Positions 24,072 to 35,676 of a stretch of DNA of 64,000 nucleotides are shown piece by piece. Each line of letters begins with the position of its first letter. The stretch's first letter is position 1. Under the pieces are notes generated by a model that worked only from the letters and a program-made list of their open reading frames with translations, was not told the DNA's origin and ran no database searches. The DNA lies in assembly GCA_036429605.1 (NCBI GenBank), contig JAVFKD010000015.1:1387421-1451420 (forward strand), read 5' to 3'. The translations under genes and the position numbers were made by a program. The stretch comes from Cladobotryum mycophilum (Eukaryota > Ascomycota > Sordariomycetes > Hypocreales > Hypocreaceae).

Positions 24072-24079
24072 AGCCCTAA
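24072..24079. promoter_or_regulatory. Telobox-like AGCCCTAA upstream of RPS3
   Basis: AGCCCTAA, about 190 bp before the RPS3 ATG. It matches the ARCCCTAA form bound by Tbf1-type factors at ribosomal protein promoters in several ascomycetes. A single site, so chance is possible. Confidence 0.4.
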
Positions 24080-24576
24080 CTAAGAGAGCGAGTGTGTGTG
24101 GTTGTGTGTGGCCCGGGGGGTATTTTTGGTGTGCCCATGGTTGTGGTGGATCCAGTCAGTGGCCTTCAGGTGGGGCGCTACTTGGAAAAACTCCGGATAA
24201 TTGGTTTCGGCGGCTGCCGATGGAGAATGGCAATGGGAAGCTTGTCCCCTCAGGTGCTTGGGCCACGCCTGACGTCTTTCAATAACCTCCACCACCTCCT
24301 TTGCCAACCAACCCCACCTTGGGGGAGCACTTACCCAGTTGAGCATGACTTGTGATCTGAGGCCTGAACCTCTGATGACTTGACATGGTGCTCACGACAG
24401 ACACTCTGAATAGACATCAATATTATGGCTGACAACGCGTGGATGGTGCTATAAGAATCTGATTTTGCACCTCCGACAGTGGCCGCATAATTCTCTTCTT
24501 CCCTGTGACAAAGCAAGTTTTTACTGCGAGACTCGACTTTTTTCAAGCTTTCTTTTTCTAATAATACGGAGTACAC

Positions 24577-24620
24577 ACCTCTACCTCTACTCTACCTCTA
24601 CCTCTACCTCTACCTCTCTA
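24577..24620 (+). repeat. CTCTAC hexanucleotide tandem repeat (pyrimidine-rich promoter tract)
   Basis: About seven units of CTCTAC/CCTCTA, slightly imperfect, 230 bp before the myotubularin ATG. CT-rich tracts near start sites are common in fungal promoters. Confidence 0.75.
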
Positions 24621-24851
24621 TAACCTTACCCCCCAACACGCAGCGCAAGCTTTCCCTCCTTTGAAACCCCATTCTTTTCATCATCTACGTATTACCACGG
24701 ACGACGTCACACTTCACTCCCTTCATTCTCCACTTGCTGGTCACCATCGCCGACAAGATACATGTTGTATTTTATATGTTACGCTCTATAAACCTCCACC
24801 TATCCGTTTCATTCCACCAGCGAGCTATCCGGTGGTAGCCCGTCGCCAAAA

Positions 24852-27285
24852 ATGGAGGCCAGGAAGGTATGTGGCCTCGTAAGACGATCTCGTCCTCCAC
24901 CACCATGCCTAGCAGCCTTGACAAGCTTTGACTTGACCTGACACTCTGTCTTTATCTCAGGTCATCGAAAATGTCCAAGCCATCAACGGAGGCCAGACGG
25001 CTCTTGGCACCCTTAGGCTTACCGACTTTCACATGGTCTTCTCTGCCCCCGTTGAGCAACCGGGCCACGCACCCCCCGATTCTATGCAACCGCCCAAGAA
25101 GCGAGAGAAATGGATTACTTATCCTATGCTCTCGCAATGCACCTTTCGACCGATGCCTACAGCCTCCCGACTCCTATCTTCCATCAGAATCCGATGCCGA
25201 GACTTTACTTTTGTCACCTTTAACTTTTCCGATAGCGACATCGCTCGCGAGGCCTTTGAATTCATCAAATCTCGGACATGCAAACTTGGAACCGTGGAAA
25301 AACTCTTTGCCTTTAGTCACAAGCCCCTCAAGATGGAAAAGGAGATCAACGGATGGGAAATCTACGATCCTAGAGCCGAGTTCCGGCGCCAAGGCATAAG
25401 TGAAAAACTCCCTGACAAAGGCTGGAGAATCACCAACATCAATAAGGATTATACCTTTTGCGACACCTATCCGGCGTTCCTGGTGGTTCCTAGCAAGATA
25501 TCGGACAATGTGCTTAAATATGCCAAGGACTTTCGATCAAGGAATCGAATTCCTGCTCTGTCATACATTCACCCAGTGAACAACTGCACAATTACGCGAA
25601 GTTCACAACCGTTTGCCGGCATTACGAGGAAAACAAACGTTCAAGATGAGAAACTTGTCGCTGCTTCTTTTGCAGTCTCGGTGAATGCCAGTGGTTCTGA
25701 AGAATCCACGCCAATGTCAAGCCAGCCAGATGTTACCAACAGTGGTTCATTGGTAGAGCCTGAACTGAGTGAAACTGAACGCTATGAAGATGAACTGATT
25801 TCCAAATCAGCTGCCGCAATGTACGATGAGAAGACGGGCAAACGCCTGATATACGGCGCGCAACAAAGCAACCTGATTGTCGACGCTCGGCCAACAATCA
25901 ACGCCATGGTCAACCAGGTTCAGGGCATGGGCTCCGAGAATATGGACAGGTACAAATTTGCTAGAAAGATTTTCCTTAGTATCGACAATATTCATGTCAT
26001 GCGTGCCTCGCTGAACAAGGTCGTTGAAGCGCTAAAGGATGCCGACATCTCCCCCTTACCCCCCAACCGAGATTTGCTGCAACAAAGTAAATGGTTGAAC
26101 CATATTCACGATGTTCTTGATGGATCCGCAATAATAGCGCGCCAGGTGGGAATCATCCACTCAAATGTTCTCATTCACTGCTCCGATGGTTGGGATCGCA
26201 CAAGCCAGTTGAGCGCCTTGGCGGAACTTATGCTGGACCCCTATTATCGAACTCTTGATGGATTCATTGTTCTTGTGGAGAAGGACTGGTTGTCGTTTGG
26301 CCACATGTTTCGGCTGCGGTCTGGTCATCTCAATCTAGACTCGTGGTTCACAGTTCAAAAGGACGGGTTAGCCGGTGCCACCGTTCAGCCAGGTGAAAAT
26401 GACGGGCGCAACGATGCCATCCAAAACATGATCAACACTACAAAACGCATTTTCAATCAAAACAAGGATGATGCTGATCTAGCGAGTATGGGCGAGACGG
26501 CTTCTGGAAAGGTTGTGGAAGAAGAGGCAACCACTGCTAAGATGATTAGCCCAGTCTTCCACCAATTCCTTGATTGTACTTACCAGCTCCTGCGACAAAG
26601 TCCGAACCGATTTGAGTTCAACGAACGGTTTCTACGCCGTTTGCTCTACCATCTTCACTCTTGTCAGTATGGGACATTTTTGTACAATTCGGAGAAGCAG
26701 AGGCGAGATGCCAAGGTGACGGAGAGGACCTCATCAGTATGGGATTATTTCCTCTGCAGGAAGCCAGAATTTACAAATCCGGATTTCGACCCGACCGTTG
26801 ATGATCATATTAAAGGCCGCGAGCGCATTCTGCTGCCACGGTTGAAGGAGATTCGCTGGTGGTATCAACTATATGGTCGCACCGACGATGAGATGAATGG
26901 CGCCCTAAACGCTGCGGCCATTGCAGAAAGTGAGCGACAAGCTGCTATTTCGAACCTTCACAACCCTGTTGCAGCTGCGGTCGAAGACGCGGCTGACCTC
27001 TCTGCTCCTATTGACAATCAGTCAGGTCTTGAGGAACATCAATCCGTTCTCACGTCAGTTGAGACCGCACATGAGACCTTGACTCCGAGTACAAGGCAAA
27101 CCTCACTATATCAAAGCACATCTACAGAGGGGGTCAATCCGTTTGCTGTTATTCGAGAAGGAATCGCTGGCTTGAGTATTGGCAAATCCGTGCTGTCTAA
27201 TCTTGGCCTCGGCGACGAGTCTACGGCAGGCCCTTCCGCCCAAGGGCCACCTCGTAGGGATCAAGAGCTACGAGAGATGACATAG
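24852..27285 (+). CDS. YMR1: Myotubularin-family phosphoinositide 3-phosphatase
   Basis: Dephosphorylates PI3P and PI(3,5)P2 on endosomal membranes (family knowledge). Exons 24852-24866 and 24961-27285 give 779 aa. The five-codon first exon MEARK is spliced to VIENVQAINGGQTALGTLRL. A PH-GRAM domain occupies about the first 130 residues. The phosphatase domain shows the Cys-x5-Arg loop CSDGWDRT (Cys412, Arg418) preceded by SNVLIHC, then LAELMLDPYYRTLDGFIVLVEKDWLSFGHMF, typical of the family. The C-terminal 150 residues are poorly conserved. Immediately after the stop TAG at 27283-27285 the same frame stays open for 135 codons (annotated separately). The catalytic assignment is firm; the C-terminus is uncertain. 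Confidence 0.93.
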
Positions 27286-27693
27286 GGTGTCATGTTTTCA
27301 AAGGAGAACAACCATAAGCCTTACATTATCACGGAGACACAGAATACTGCTCGTCGCGCATGTTTACGACCCCGTAGTGTTTCGCAGGTGACAACAATTG
27401 ACCTTGGTCGGCCATCTATAGACCTCAACGAGAACGGCGATGTACAGGTTGAAGAAGGTACGGCATGGGAAGTACTGCAATTCTATGCTCCGGACAGCGA
27501 CAATGAGCAAGTCGATGTAGGGTGTTGCGGCAGTCGCGTATTGCAGCGGTCCTCACGTACGACAACGGCCAACCCGGAGGGGTCACGGTCTGTCCGGTTC
27601 AGAGAACAGGTGCTGCGGCCATTCAAGAGAAGGTCATCAGCAACCCAACCAAGACCGCCTTCTATAGAATTGGCCAGACTTGACACAAGCTAA
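27286..27693 (+). other. In-frame open extension after the myotubularin stop codon
   Basis: Same frame as the phosphatase, 135 sense codons from GGT (27286) to the stop ending at 27693. The peptide is Arg/Ser-rich with basic patches (RSVRFREQVLRPFKRRSS). It could be a C-terminal exon, a readthrough extension, a remnant cut off by a new stop, or an effect of a sequence error at TAG. The splice acceptors I tested against the GTAGGG donor at 27254 do not restore this frame. Confidence 0.5.
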
Positions 27694-28248
27694 GCCGTGA
27701 TATCCTTTATGATTTGAATGACAAGCGTTTAAAAGCGAAGAATCGATTTGGCTTAGCGATAGGGAAACAGGGAAGATTGCATGGGGTTTCTTCATGGGAT
27801 GGATCATCATTATATACCTGACACCAAAGGACTAGGCGTATCAGTGGTTTTTTTCGACAATCGGATTAGGTCGGGTGCATTGTGTAGACTATATAGAATG
27901 GGTCTGTAGCGATTTGATTCCTAATGTTAATCAATAGATAAGTTACTTCGCTCAAATATCACAGGGGGCCGTTTTTGGATTGGAGACAACTAGGGTCAGG
28001 ATTTTGTTCTTTCTTCATTTTGTGTGTCTATATTGTGCAATGACATCTAATATGTAGCAGACACTGTCCTCCGATCCTACCCAGACGCTCTTTATCCACC
28101 GCTTGTCTGCCTTGGCCACGTCGCAAGTCTAGTCCCAGTCTCCAAGTACGTGATGGAGGGGGCCAACATCTTCTTCTTTTTTTTTTTTCATCTACCCGTG
28201 TATCACTCTTGGATTTTGTCTTTATTTGTTTACTTGGTGTTTTGTTGA
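27694..28248. other. Intergenic, 555 bp, convergent 3' ends
   Basis: Between the myotubularin extension (+) and PheRS beta (-). A T-rich run at 28178-28190. No gene seen. Confidence 0.5.
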
Positions 28249-30228
28249 TTATAAGAAAGTCTCCAGGTTGAGCTCTAGGGTGCTAACGGGGTATCTATAA
28301 AGAATTAGTAAATCGACGTATGAAAAGGGGAGATTCTTGGAAAGAGGGGAGAGGGGAGAGGAGTTTTACCTTAAATCGAACTTCTCCAGGACGGAAGGAT
28401 GAAGAATACCAAACTCGCCGATGCGTTGCTCCTTTCCACCGAGTCTCAAGTGCACAGAGGCGGAATGGCCGTGGAAGAAGGTATCCTCGTTGAGCTCCTC
28501 AATCCAGTAGCCATCAGGCTTGACTGATGCGCCGTCGTCGTTGGAAATGAAGGAAGTGCGGAGCATGAGCAGCACGCGATCCAGGAGACCGTGGACGACC
28601 TCGAAACCGCTCGTCTTGCCGCAAAAGGCAACGGCAAAGTGGCGTTCGTTGCGAGACCTTCGCTCGGCAGCCTCGTCCTTGAAGACAACGTCGGCGGCTT
28701 CAAAGATCTTGATGGGCACGCTATGGCTCTTGTTCTCGCGGATGGTCTTCAGAAGACCTGGCAGGAGCGAGGTTCGGACAACCTGGTACTCGGAAGTCTT
28801 GGGGTTGGCGAGGCGGACGACCGTCTTGCCGTCATCCTTGCGGTTGAGCCAGGCAAAGTTCTCGTCATAGCTGCAAAGGGTCAGGGGCATGACTTCGCTC
28901 CAGCCAGCCATGGCGGTTTCGATGCGAACAATGTCGGTCAGCTTGTTGATGGGCAGAGGGGCGGCAACGGTAGCGCTTCGGTTGGGGTTGGTTCGGGGAA
29001 GTCTGTTGAAGCCGTAGCATACAGCAACATCCTCCATGATGTCGCACTGGTGGAGGACATCGGCACGGGTAGGAGGGATGGCGACTTCGATCAAGTTGGG
29101 GTCTTCGGCTGATGGCTTGGCAACGTAGGCCATCTTCGAAAGCAGCTTGCAGATGGTTTCCGGTGACTCATTGAGGCCGGTGCAGCTGTTGATATAGTCG
29201 ATTTCGGCAGTTGTGACGCGGGGTTCCAGATTTGGGGTGACGCGAGTCTGGCCGTTGTGATCAGAAATGATCTTGACGGGCTCAATGGTGAAGGGCTCTG
29301 CGCAGTATTCCGAGAACATGGTGACCATCATGTCGGTGACAATTTGCAGCTTTGTAATGTCGGCAGCGGTGATCTCAATGAAGACATTGGTGGTGTTGAG
29401 GGTGATTTTGGAGTGGTCACCGTTGATAATAGGGGGCAATGAGCAAATGACGCGGTTGGCGTCAAGAATAAGAGGGTAGACTGGCGCATCCCGAATAATG
29501 TGTAGATATCGTCCCAGATGGCGGTCGTTCTCGTAGAAAGTCATGAGGGTCTCTCCCGTCAACTCCTGGGTCTGGTTGAGTGGGACGAACTTGAAGTCCT
29601 TGGGAGGCAAGGCTTCGTATGTGAAAGGCCCCTGAACGGTATCCAGATCGTGAGTTCCGATTGAGACCAATGATCGCTGGCGGGCGAGGTTCTGGTGAAG
29701 CTTGTCTTGAAGCGCAATGAAGGATTCGTATCGGTCTTTGGTGAACTTGATGTTGCGCAAGATGGCGCCGGAGACGTAGGGTCGCACCTTGGCCGTTTCG
29801 GGAGACACGGTGATGGTCTGCAGGTTGCCATCCTTGGGCTCTACCAGTCTGAAGTTGGGGGGCTCAACGCGACCGAGGAAGATGTTGAGGTTGAGGGCAA
29901 TGCCCTCGAAGCAAAGCATATCATATCGGTTGGCGGGGATCTCGATCTTGAGCTGGGGGGCTCCTGTTCGCCATTGACGATGGGACGTTCTTCATTTTCG
30001 GTATCCTCGTCGAGCTCGATGCCGAATTCGAAGCAGAGATCCTCAAACTCTGTTGTCGTGAACCTTGTGATGCGCGTGTCAGTTATATAACTTGAGGTCG
30101 CAATGCGATAAGTGGGATGGATGGATGGAGGGGGAGGGAGGGACAATGGGGAGTTTCTATGGTACAACAACGTACTTTCGGCCGAGGGCCTCGTAGAGTT
30201 TATACTTGTCGACTCCGATGGTGGGCAT
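28249..30228 (-). CDS. FRS1: Phenylalanyl-tRNA synthetase beta subunit (cytosolic); one frameshift
   Basis: Beta subunit of the alpha2-beta2 cytosolic PheRS that charges tRNA-Phe. Exons: 30228-30176, 30063-28370 and 28294-28249. The N-terminus MPTIGVDKYKLYEALGRKFT, the acidic FGIELDED and the motif EIPANRYDMLCFEGIALNLN are diagnostic; B3/B4 and B5 domains and the C-terminal catalytic-like domain follow, ending RYPVSTLELNLETFL. The frame breaks in the G6 run at 29955-29960 (C6 on the coding strand), between NGEQEPP and QLKIEIPANRYD. One added base makes all exon phases close at 597 aa, the normal length. No splice donor can bypass the break. Because the enzyme is essential, a base-call error is far more likely than loss of function. 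Confidence 0.95.
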
Positions 30229-31837
30229 TGTGAGGGATGGGGATGCAGTTCTGCACCTCTCTTTTCAGGAATATGAAGATCCGGAGAAGGAAAGTCGACT
30301 TGTCTCGGTATCTTTGGTCGATCGTCGACTGAGTCACAGGAAATTTGGACTCACTCAGTGCAAATGCGAGAGAGGGAACAATCATGGCGGGGTGATTGTG
30401 TTTGTCAGTGGTTGATGATGCAGGACCTTGTATTAGGCGCATGGTTTGCGGTAGAGTCAGGTATACGTCTAACAGTGGTGACCTTTGTAGAGATTGGCGG
30501 GGTGATGTATCCGGAATATCGATGCTCCCTGTTCCTCGTCTCTCCGTACCTCCCCCGCCCTAGCCCATCCATCATCATCCATCCATGATCCAGTCCAATC
30601 CAGCCCAGTCCATTTCCCTTCCGACTACGCAGTTTTTTTTATTGCCCCGGCCCAACGTATCGGGTTGCTCACCAGGCGAAAGAAGGGAGGGGGAGGGCTG
30701 CTGTAAAAAACCACTTTGATGGATGGTTGACAAGGACAAGCTCCCCTCGTCTGTCGTTACGTATGTGATCATTGTACATTCATTTTAGCATGGATGGATG
30801 AATGAGATCCATGGCAGGCATGTGGCTCTGCGGCGCCCACTAACCAGCATGCAACCTGTTGAATTGTTTCAGATGACGTTTTTACTATCCATTGTGTAAA
30901 TTACTTTTTTATTTACGTATTGTGCTGGATGTGAAGGAATCGAATGGTTAGTCCAGATATTTGGTTCTACACTGTGATGGATGTTTTCCAATATCGTGTT
31001 TTAGCAGTATCCGTGATTTACCTACAGGTAGTAGCAGCACTACTGGGTCTTCCTTCGGTGGCTCCCTCCAGGGCTACCTTTATCGTTTAGGCCGTTAGTG
31101 GGCTTGACTCCAAGCACTACCTACAGTACCACACCTACCACTACTAGGTATTGGTATTAGGTGCTTGGTTCCAGGCTAGCATCTATCAGTTAGCGGATTG
31201 GCCGTTATCGCTCTCTGCTCACTAACAGTCAGTGCCCCGCCAACCCCCCTTTGCTGGGCTCGTTTTTACAGAGCAACAGGCGGCTGATACTCTCTGCCTG
31301 TCTCTCTCAGCTGCTGGGCTCCAACGAAGCTTCGACCGCCTAGACAAACTGGGTGAGCCGTCGTTGCGTTCTTTGGCCTCAATCCCATCCACCATCCCTC
31401 CCAAATCTGCACGTCCCTCACCTCCATCAATCTATACCAAAATTCGATACCATTGCATTCTGCAGGCCTCATCTCTTTGACTCCCAAAACCCGCAGGCCC
31501 TTCTTTGCTCGCACCGCTGCAAGGTTGCTTCCTTCTTCGTCTTCCTCTTCCTCTTCTTCCCCGTGCATGGTCATCGTCTCTCCTTAACCCGTCCGCCCCG
31601 TCCGCCCAGTCCCTCTCTTCTCCCTCTCTCTCCCTCCTCTCTCCTCTCCAACCAATACGCCTGTTTGTGTGGGTGTGCCTGGCCGCCTGGTTCTGCGCAA
31701 ATCATTGCATCACCCACACACTCACGCGCGCTTCGGCTTTTGCCTTGACCTCCCGCCATCTTGCATCCTAGACCTGCTACAACACCAAACCGCAACCGTT
31801 TCCCCTCAACTGACGCGCTCTCTTTCGTGAACACGCC
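30229..31837. other. Intergenic, 1.6 kb divergent promoter region
   Basis: Between PheRS beta (-) and the PP2A scaffold gene (+). GGATGGATG-type words near 30570-30590 and 30790-30800, an imperfect inverted repeat at 31110-31168 (annotated), and a CT-rich leader from about 31530 to 31660 before the PP2A ATG. No gene seen. Confidence 0.5.
31110..31168. repeat. Imperfect inverted repeat with CCAAGCAC/GTGCTTGG arms
   Basis: 8-bp arms CCAAGCAC (31110-31117) and GTGCTTGG (31161-31168) flank nested TACCTA and TAGGTA words. Dense ACCTA/TAGGT content continues from about 31020. It could form a hairpin; no coding function is visible. Confidence 0.6.
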
Positions 31838-34170
31838 ATGGCTGAAGCGCCGAATACCAACGATGAGCTGTACCCCATTGCAGTCCTCATCGACGAGTTG
31901 AAGGTATACCATACCCCATATTCCATAGTCATAGTCGTGGTCATGGCCATGTGCTCCCCCTCCACCCCCCATTTCTTCTCTCTACTGACATCTCGTCTTT
32001 ACCCAGCACGATGATGTCCTGCTTCGACTCAACGCCATCCACCGGCTCTCCACCATTGCCCTGGCTCTCGGTGCCGAGCGCACGAGAGACGAGCTGATTC
32101 CTTTCCTCGACGGTCAGTCATAAACAACGCGCTCATTTAAAGGCATCGCAGCCTGATGCTAACCCCCGTCGTGTAGAGTCGGTTGAGGATGAGGATGAGG
32201 TCTTGGTCGCCCTGAGCGAGGAGCTTGGGGGCTTCATTGAATACGTTGGAGGTCCCGCCTGGGGTCATGTCCTGCTCTCCCTCTCGAGAACCTCGCTGCC
32301 ATCGAGGAGCCCGTCGTGCGAGACAAGGTAAAACAGGCCTTGTGATTGTACTATCTGCTTGTTCGTGGGGTTGTCACGCTAACCTAACCCACCCAGGCCG
32401 TCGAATCTCTCAACAAGATCTGCGAACAGCTTGCCCCTCAGCAAGTCGAGGAATTCTTCATCCCCCTCACCATCAGGCTCGCCAAGGCGGATTGGTTTAC
32501 ATCCAAGGTCTCGGGTTGCGGCTTGTTTACGGCCCCCTACAAGAAGGTCTCCCCGCCTGTCCAGGAACAACTTCGTCAACAGTTCAGCTTGCTAGTCCAC
32601 GATGAGACACCCATGGTCCGCCGCCAAGCCGCCAGCAATCTGTCCAAGTTTGTCAAGGAAATGCCCGCCGCTATCGTCATCGATGAAATGATACCCCTCT
32701 TCCAACACCTCGTTCAAGACGACCAGGACAGCGTCCGATTACTGACCGTCGAAGTTCTCATTTCCATCGCCGAGGGCGTTCCCAAGGAACAACAGTCAAG
32801 CCACGGTGTCTTGTTGACATCGCTCCGCAACTTGATAGAGGACAAGAGTTGGAGAGTTCGATATATGATTGCTGATAGATTTGAAAAGGTTTGCTCAGAC
32901 ATTTGGTCGTTATAGTGGATCAAGGCTCCTAACAGATTTTTACAGATCGCCAAGGCAGTGGACGAAGAAGTTGTTTCCAGAGATCTGGTCCCCGCTTTCG
33001 TCAAGCTTCTCAAGGACAATGAGGCCGAGGTTCGGACGGCTATTGCCGGTCAAATTCCTGGATTCTGTGCCCTCGTGGATCGTGATGTTCTTCTCAACGA
33101 CATAATGAGCACCATTGAGGATCTCGTTTCCGATACCTCTCAGCACGTTCGCGCCGCTCTGGGCACTCAAATTAGTGGCCTGGCCCCCATTTTGGGCAAG
33201 CAAGAGTATGAATGCACAATTCTCAAGACAGGGTGTTGCAAAGCTAATCCCCCGTAGGACTATCGATCATCTTTTGCCCATGTTCTTGCAAATGCTCAAG
33301 GACGAGTTTCCAGAGGTTAGACTCCACATTATTTCAAAACTTGAGCTTGTTAATCAAGGTAAGCTGTCTTCGCCAAGTGGGGAAGCAAATTATGGGTTAA
33401 CAAAGAAATATAGTCATCGGCATCGACCTCCTCTCTCAGTCCCTTTTGCCTGCCATTGTCCATCTGGCCGAGGACAAGCAGTGGCGAGTGCGACTCGCCA
33501 TCATCGAGTACATTCCTCTGCTGGCCAGCCAGCTTGGTGTCAAGTTCTTCGACGAGAAGCTTAGCAACCTTTGCATGGGATGGCTTGGAGATACTGTCTT
33601 CTCTATCCGAGAGGCTGCTACTCACAACCTGAAGAAGCTGACGGAGGTGTTTGGCGTGGAATGGGCGAGTGAAGCCATCATTCCCAAGGTCATGGCTATG
33701 GGCAATCACCCCAACTACCTCTACAGGATGACTACATGCTTTGCAATCTCGGTAAGGCTCTTTGGATTTGTTATCAAGTAGAGATGAGTGCTAACCGGTA
33801 ACAGACTTTGGCCTCGGTAGTAAGCATAGAAGTGATTGCCAAGTCAATCCTGCCCATGCTTGACAAGATGGTCGAAGATGACATTCCCAACATCCGATTC
33901 AACGTCGCCAAGACATATTCAGTCCTCATTCACGCGCTGCAGCGTCTCCCCGACGAGGGAACCTTGTACACATTGGAACAGCAGGGAAGCCCCGCGGCCG
34001 CATCGCCACGAGGCACAGAGCTGATTCAACAGCGTGTCGTGCCGAATTTGAGCAAACTGCAGAAGGATGACGACGTAGATGTTCGCTACTTTGCGACTAC
34101 GGCAGCGGCCGAGGCCTCAGGATCGGGATCCGGGCCATCGTCTGGGGAGCCTATGAATACTTCACCATAG
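31838..34170 (+). CDS. TPD3: PP2A scaffold subunit A (HEAT-repeat, PR65-like); one frameshift
   Basis: Scaffold of protein phosphatase 2A that holds the catalytic and regulatory subunits. Eight exons: 31838-31903, 32007-32112, 32177-32327, 32397-32888, 32946-33205, 33258-33358, 33414-33751 and 33805-34170. HEAT repeats run almost throughout, for example [44 protein letters not shown] and [17 protein letters not shown]. Exon 3 is one base short: after GHVLL the frame should continue as [16 protein letters not shown], but the CCC at 32279-32281 needs one more C. With it, the exon phases sum to 626 aa; without it they do not close. The short acidic/Ser-Gly C-terminal tail beyond the last HEAT repeat is common in fungi. 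Confidence 0.95.
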
Positions 34171-34686
34171 ATGAGAGAGTCATAATGAAGCAATGATTGT
34201 TTACTGCATCCGCCCATCTCTTGTTCCTGCTCTGTTACCCCTGTTTATCCTTCTCAATCCGTTCGGCTGTTGGAGAGATGGCTATGCCGGAGTCGGGTGT
34301 TATTACCATGTCAGGGGGGTTGAATGGTAGGTGGGGGCGTGGAACCTAATTGAATGAGTAGACATACGGAGCAGCATTACAAGAAAATGGCATGCAGTTT
34401 CAGGGAGCCCAGAAAACCGCGGAGTAGGTACCGGGGTTTAGGAGAAGTAGAGATGGCAACACACGAAACCACACTTCTGTAAAGGGGGGTGATGGTGACC
34501 CTAAAAGTTTATATGCGGGATGTATTATAGAGAAGTAGGATTGATCACTTGTTCAACAGAGCTGATGACTGGATATTTCTTCCCTGATGGTGCGCACATG
34601 GTCTTTGGGGAACTAGGTGAGGGTATCAAGATGTCGTTTTCTTTATGCTCATTCTATCTTCTACATGTCCCAAGGATGACGTACCT
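34171..34686. other. Intergenic, 516 bp, convergent 3' ends
   Basis: 3' flanks of the PP2A scaffold gene (+) and the methyltransferase gene (-). No gene seen. Confidence 0.5.
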
Positions 34687-35676
34687 TTATGCTCTTTGGA
34701 AGCACAGCGTGCTAATCGTCTGCCCCTTGGCTCCCCCAAAGGTAAAGGTAGGATAGTCGACTTTGCCCACCACGCGGAGCTCCTTGCCCTCGAACCAGCC
34801 CTTTAACTCCTCCTCTGTCCAGTTACAGCTCGTTACGAGGAACAGGCCCCCGTCCGGTTTGAGGAGCCTGAGCATCCGCTCGCGGTATGATTCGACCAGG
34901 CGCCTGCCCTGGCTGTCTGTCGCGGAGGATAGGGATATGGCGTCAAAGGTGCCCTTGTCGAGGACGAGGTCCCAGCCGGTGGATTGGTGGTTGTTTAGGG
35001 GGTGGACCAGGGGCCGGACAGGAGGTCCCATTCTGCGAATTCTACTGGTCTTCTTTTGGGGGAGTCTCCTTTTTCTTTTTTTCTTTTTCTTCTTCTGCGT
35101 CTTTGTCGGCGCGCGTAGAAGAGATTTGCTGTGCTAGGGCGACGCTCTGCGGGGAGTAATCCACGCCCAGCATCCGGCCCTGCCAGCCGTCGTCCCTGAG
35201 GGAGAACAAGAGGGCGCCGTTCCCGCAGCCGAGGTCGAGGAAGGATGTGCTCGATCGGGGGAGAGGGGAAGGCAGGGTGACGGCGGGTTCTTCATAGGCG
35301 TCGTCGGCGAGGGAGGCGAGGAAGTCGAGGTTGTGGGATTCTGCGTCTGAGTCTTCGAACCAGCAGGTCCCAATGTCGAAGGGGTCGGCGGCGTGGTTGG
35401 AGAGTTCGGTGGTGTAGAGGTTGTTCCAGCTAGGGAGGGAGGGGGTGGAATGTTAGCTTGTTGAAAGGTTGGATCATGTGTATTGATGATTATGTGATGT
35501 GTATGGTATGTATAATACGATGTATATGATATGATATGAATGTGATGCGGTGTAATGTGATATAGAGCGAGGGTAGAGGGGATAGAAGTGGTAAAAAGAG
35601 ATAGAGTAGGAGGGAGAGCATACTATTCTCTTGTGCCGAGCTCAGACGGCTCCAGATGCGCTGGTCTAGAAGCCAT
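34687..35676 (-). CDS. EFM4: EFM4-like eEF1A lysine methyltransferase; two frameshifts
   Basis: SAM-dependent seven-beta-strand methyltransferase of the METTL10/EFM4 type, which methylates a lysine of eEF1A (family knowledge). Exons 35676-35624 and 35429-34687. The N-terminus LEPSELGTREYWNNLYTTEL is the family signature; motif I is FLDLGCGNGALLFSL, post-I is MLGVDYS, and motif IV-like is WDLVLDKGTFDAISL, followed by LKPDGGLFLVTSCNWTEEEL. The frame breaks twice, at the G5 runs 35058-35062 and 34998-35002 (C5 on the coding strand), on both sides of VEFAEWDLLSGPW. Adding one base at each gives 265 aa and closes all phases. A Glu/Lys-rich insert sits just before the first break. Confidence 0.88.

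Larger units (their letters stand above)
23881..24851. other. Intergenic, 970 bp divergent promoter region
   Basis: Shared upstream region of RPS3 (-) and the myotubularin gene (+). Contains the telobox-like site, a TACGGAGTA at 24565-24573, and a CTCTAC hexamer tract at 24577-24620. No gene seen. Confidence 0.55.
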
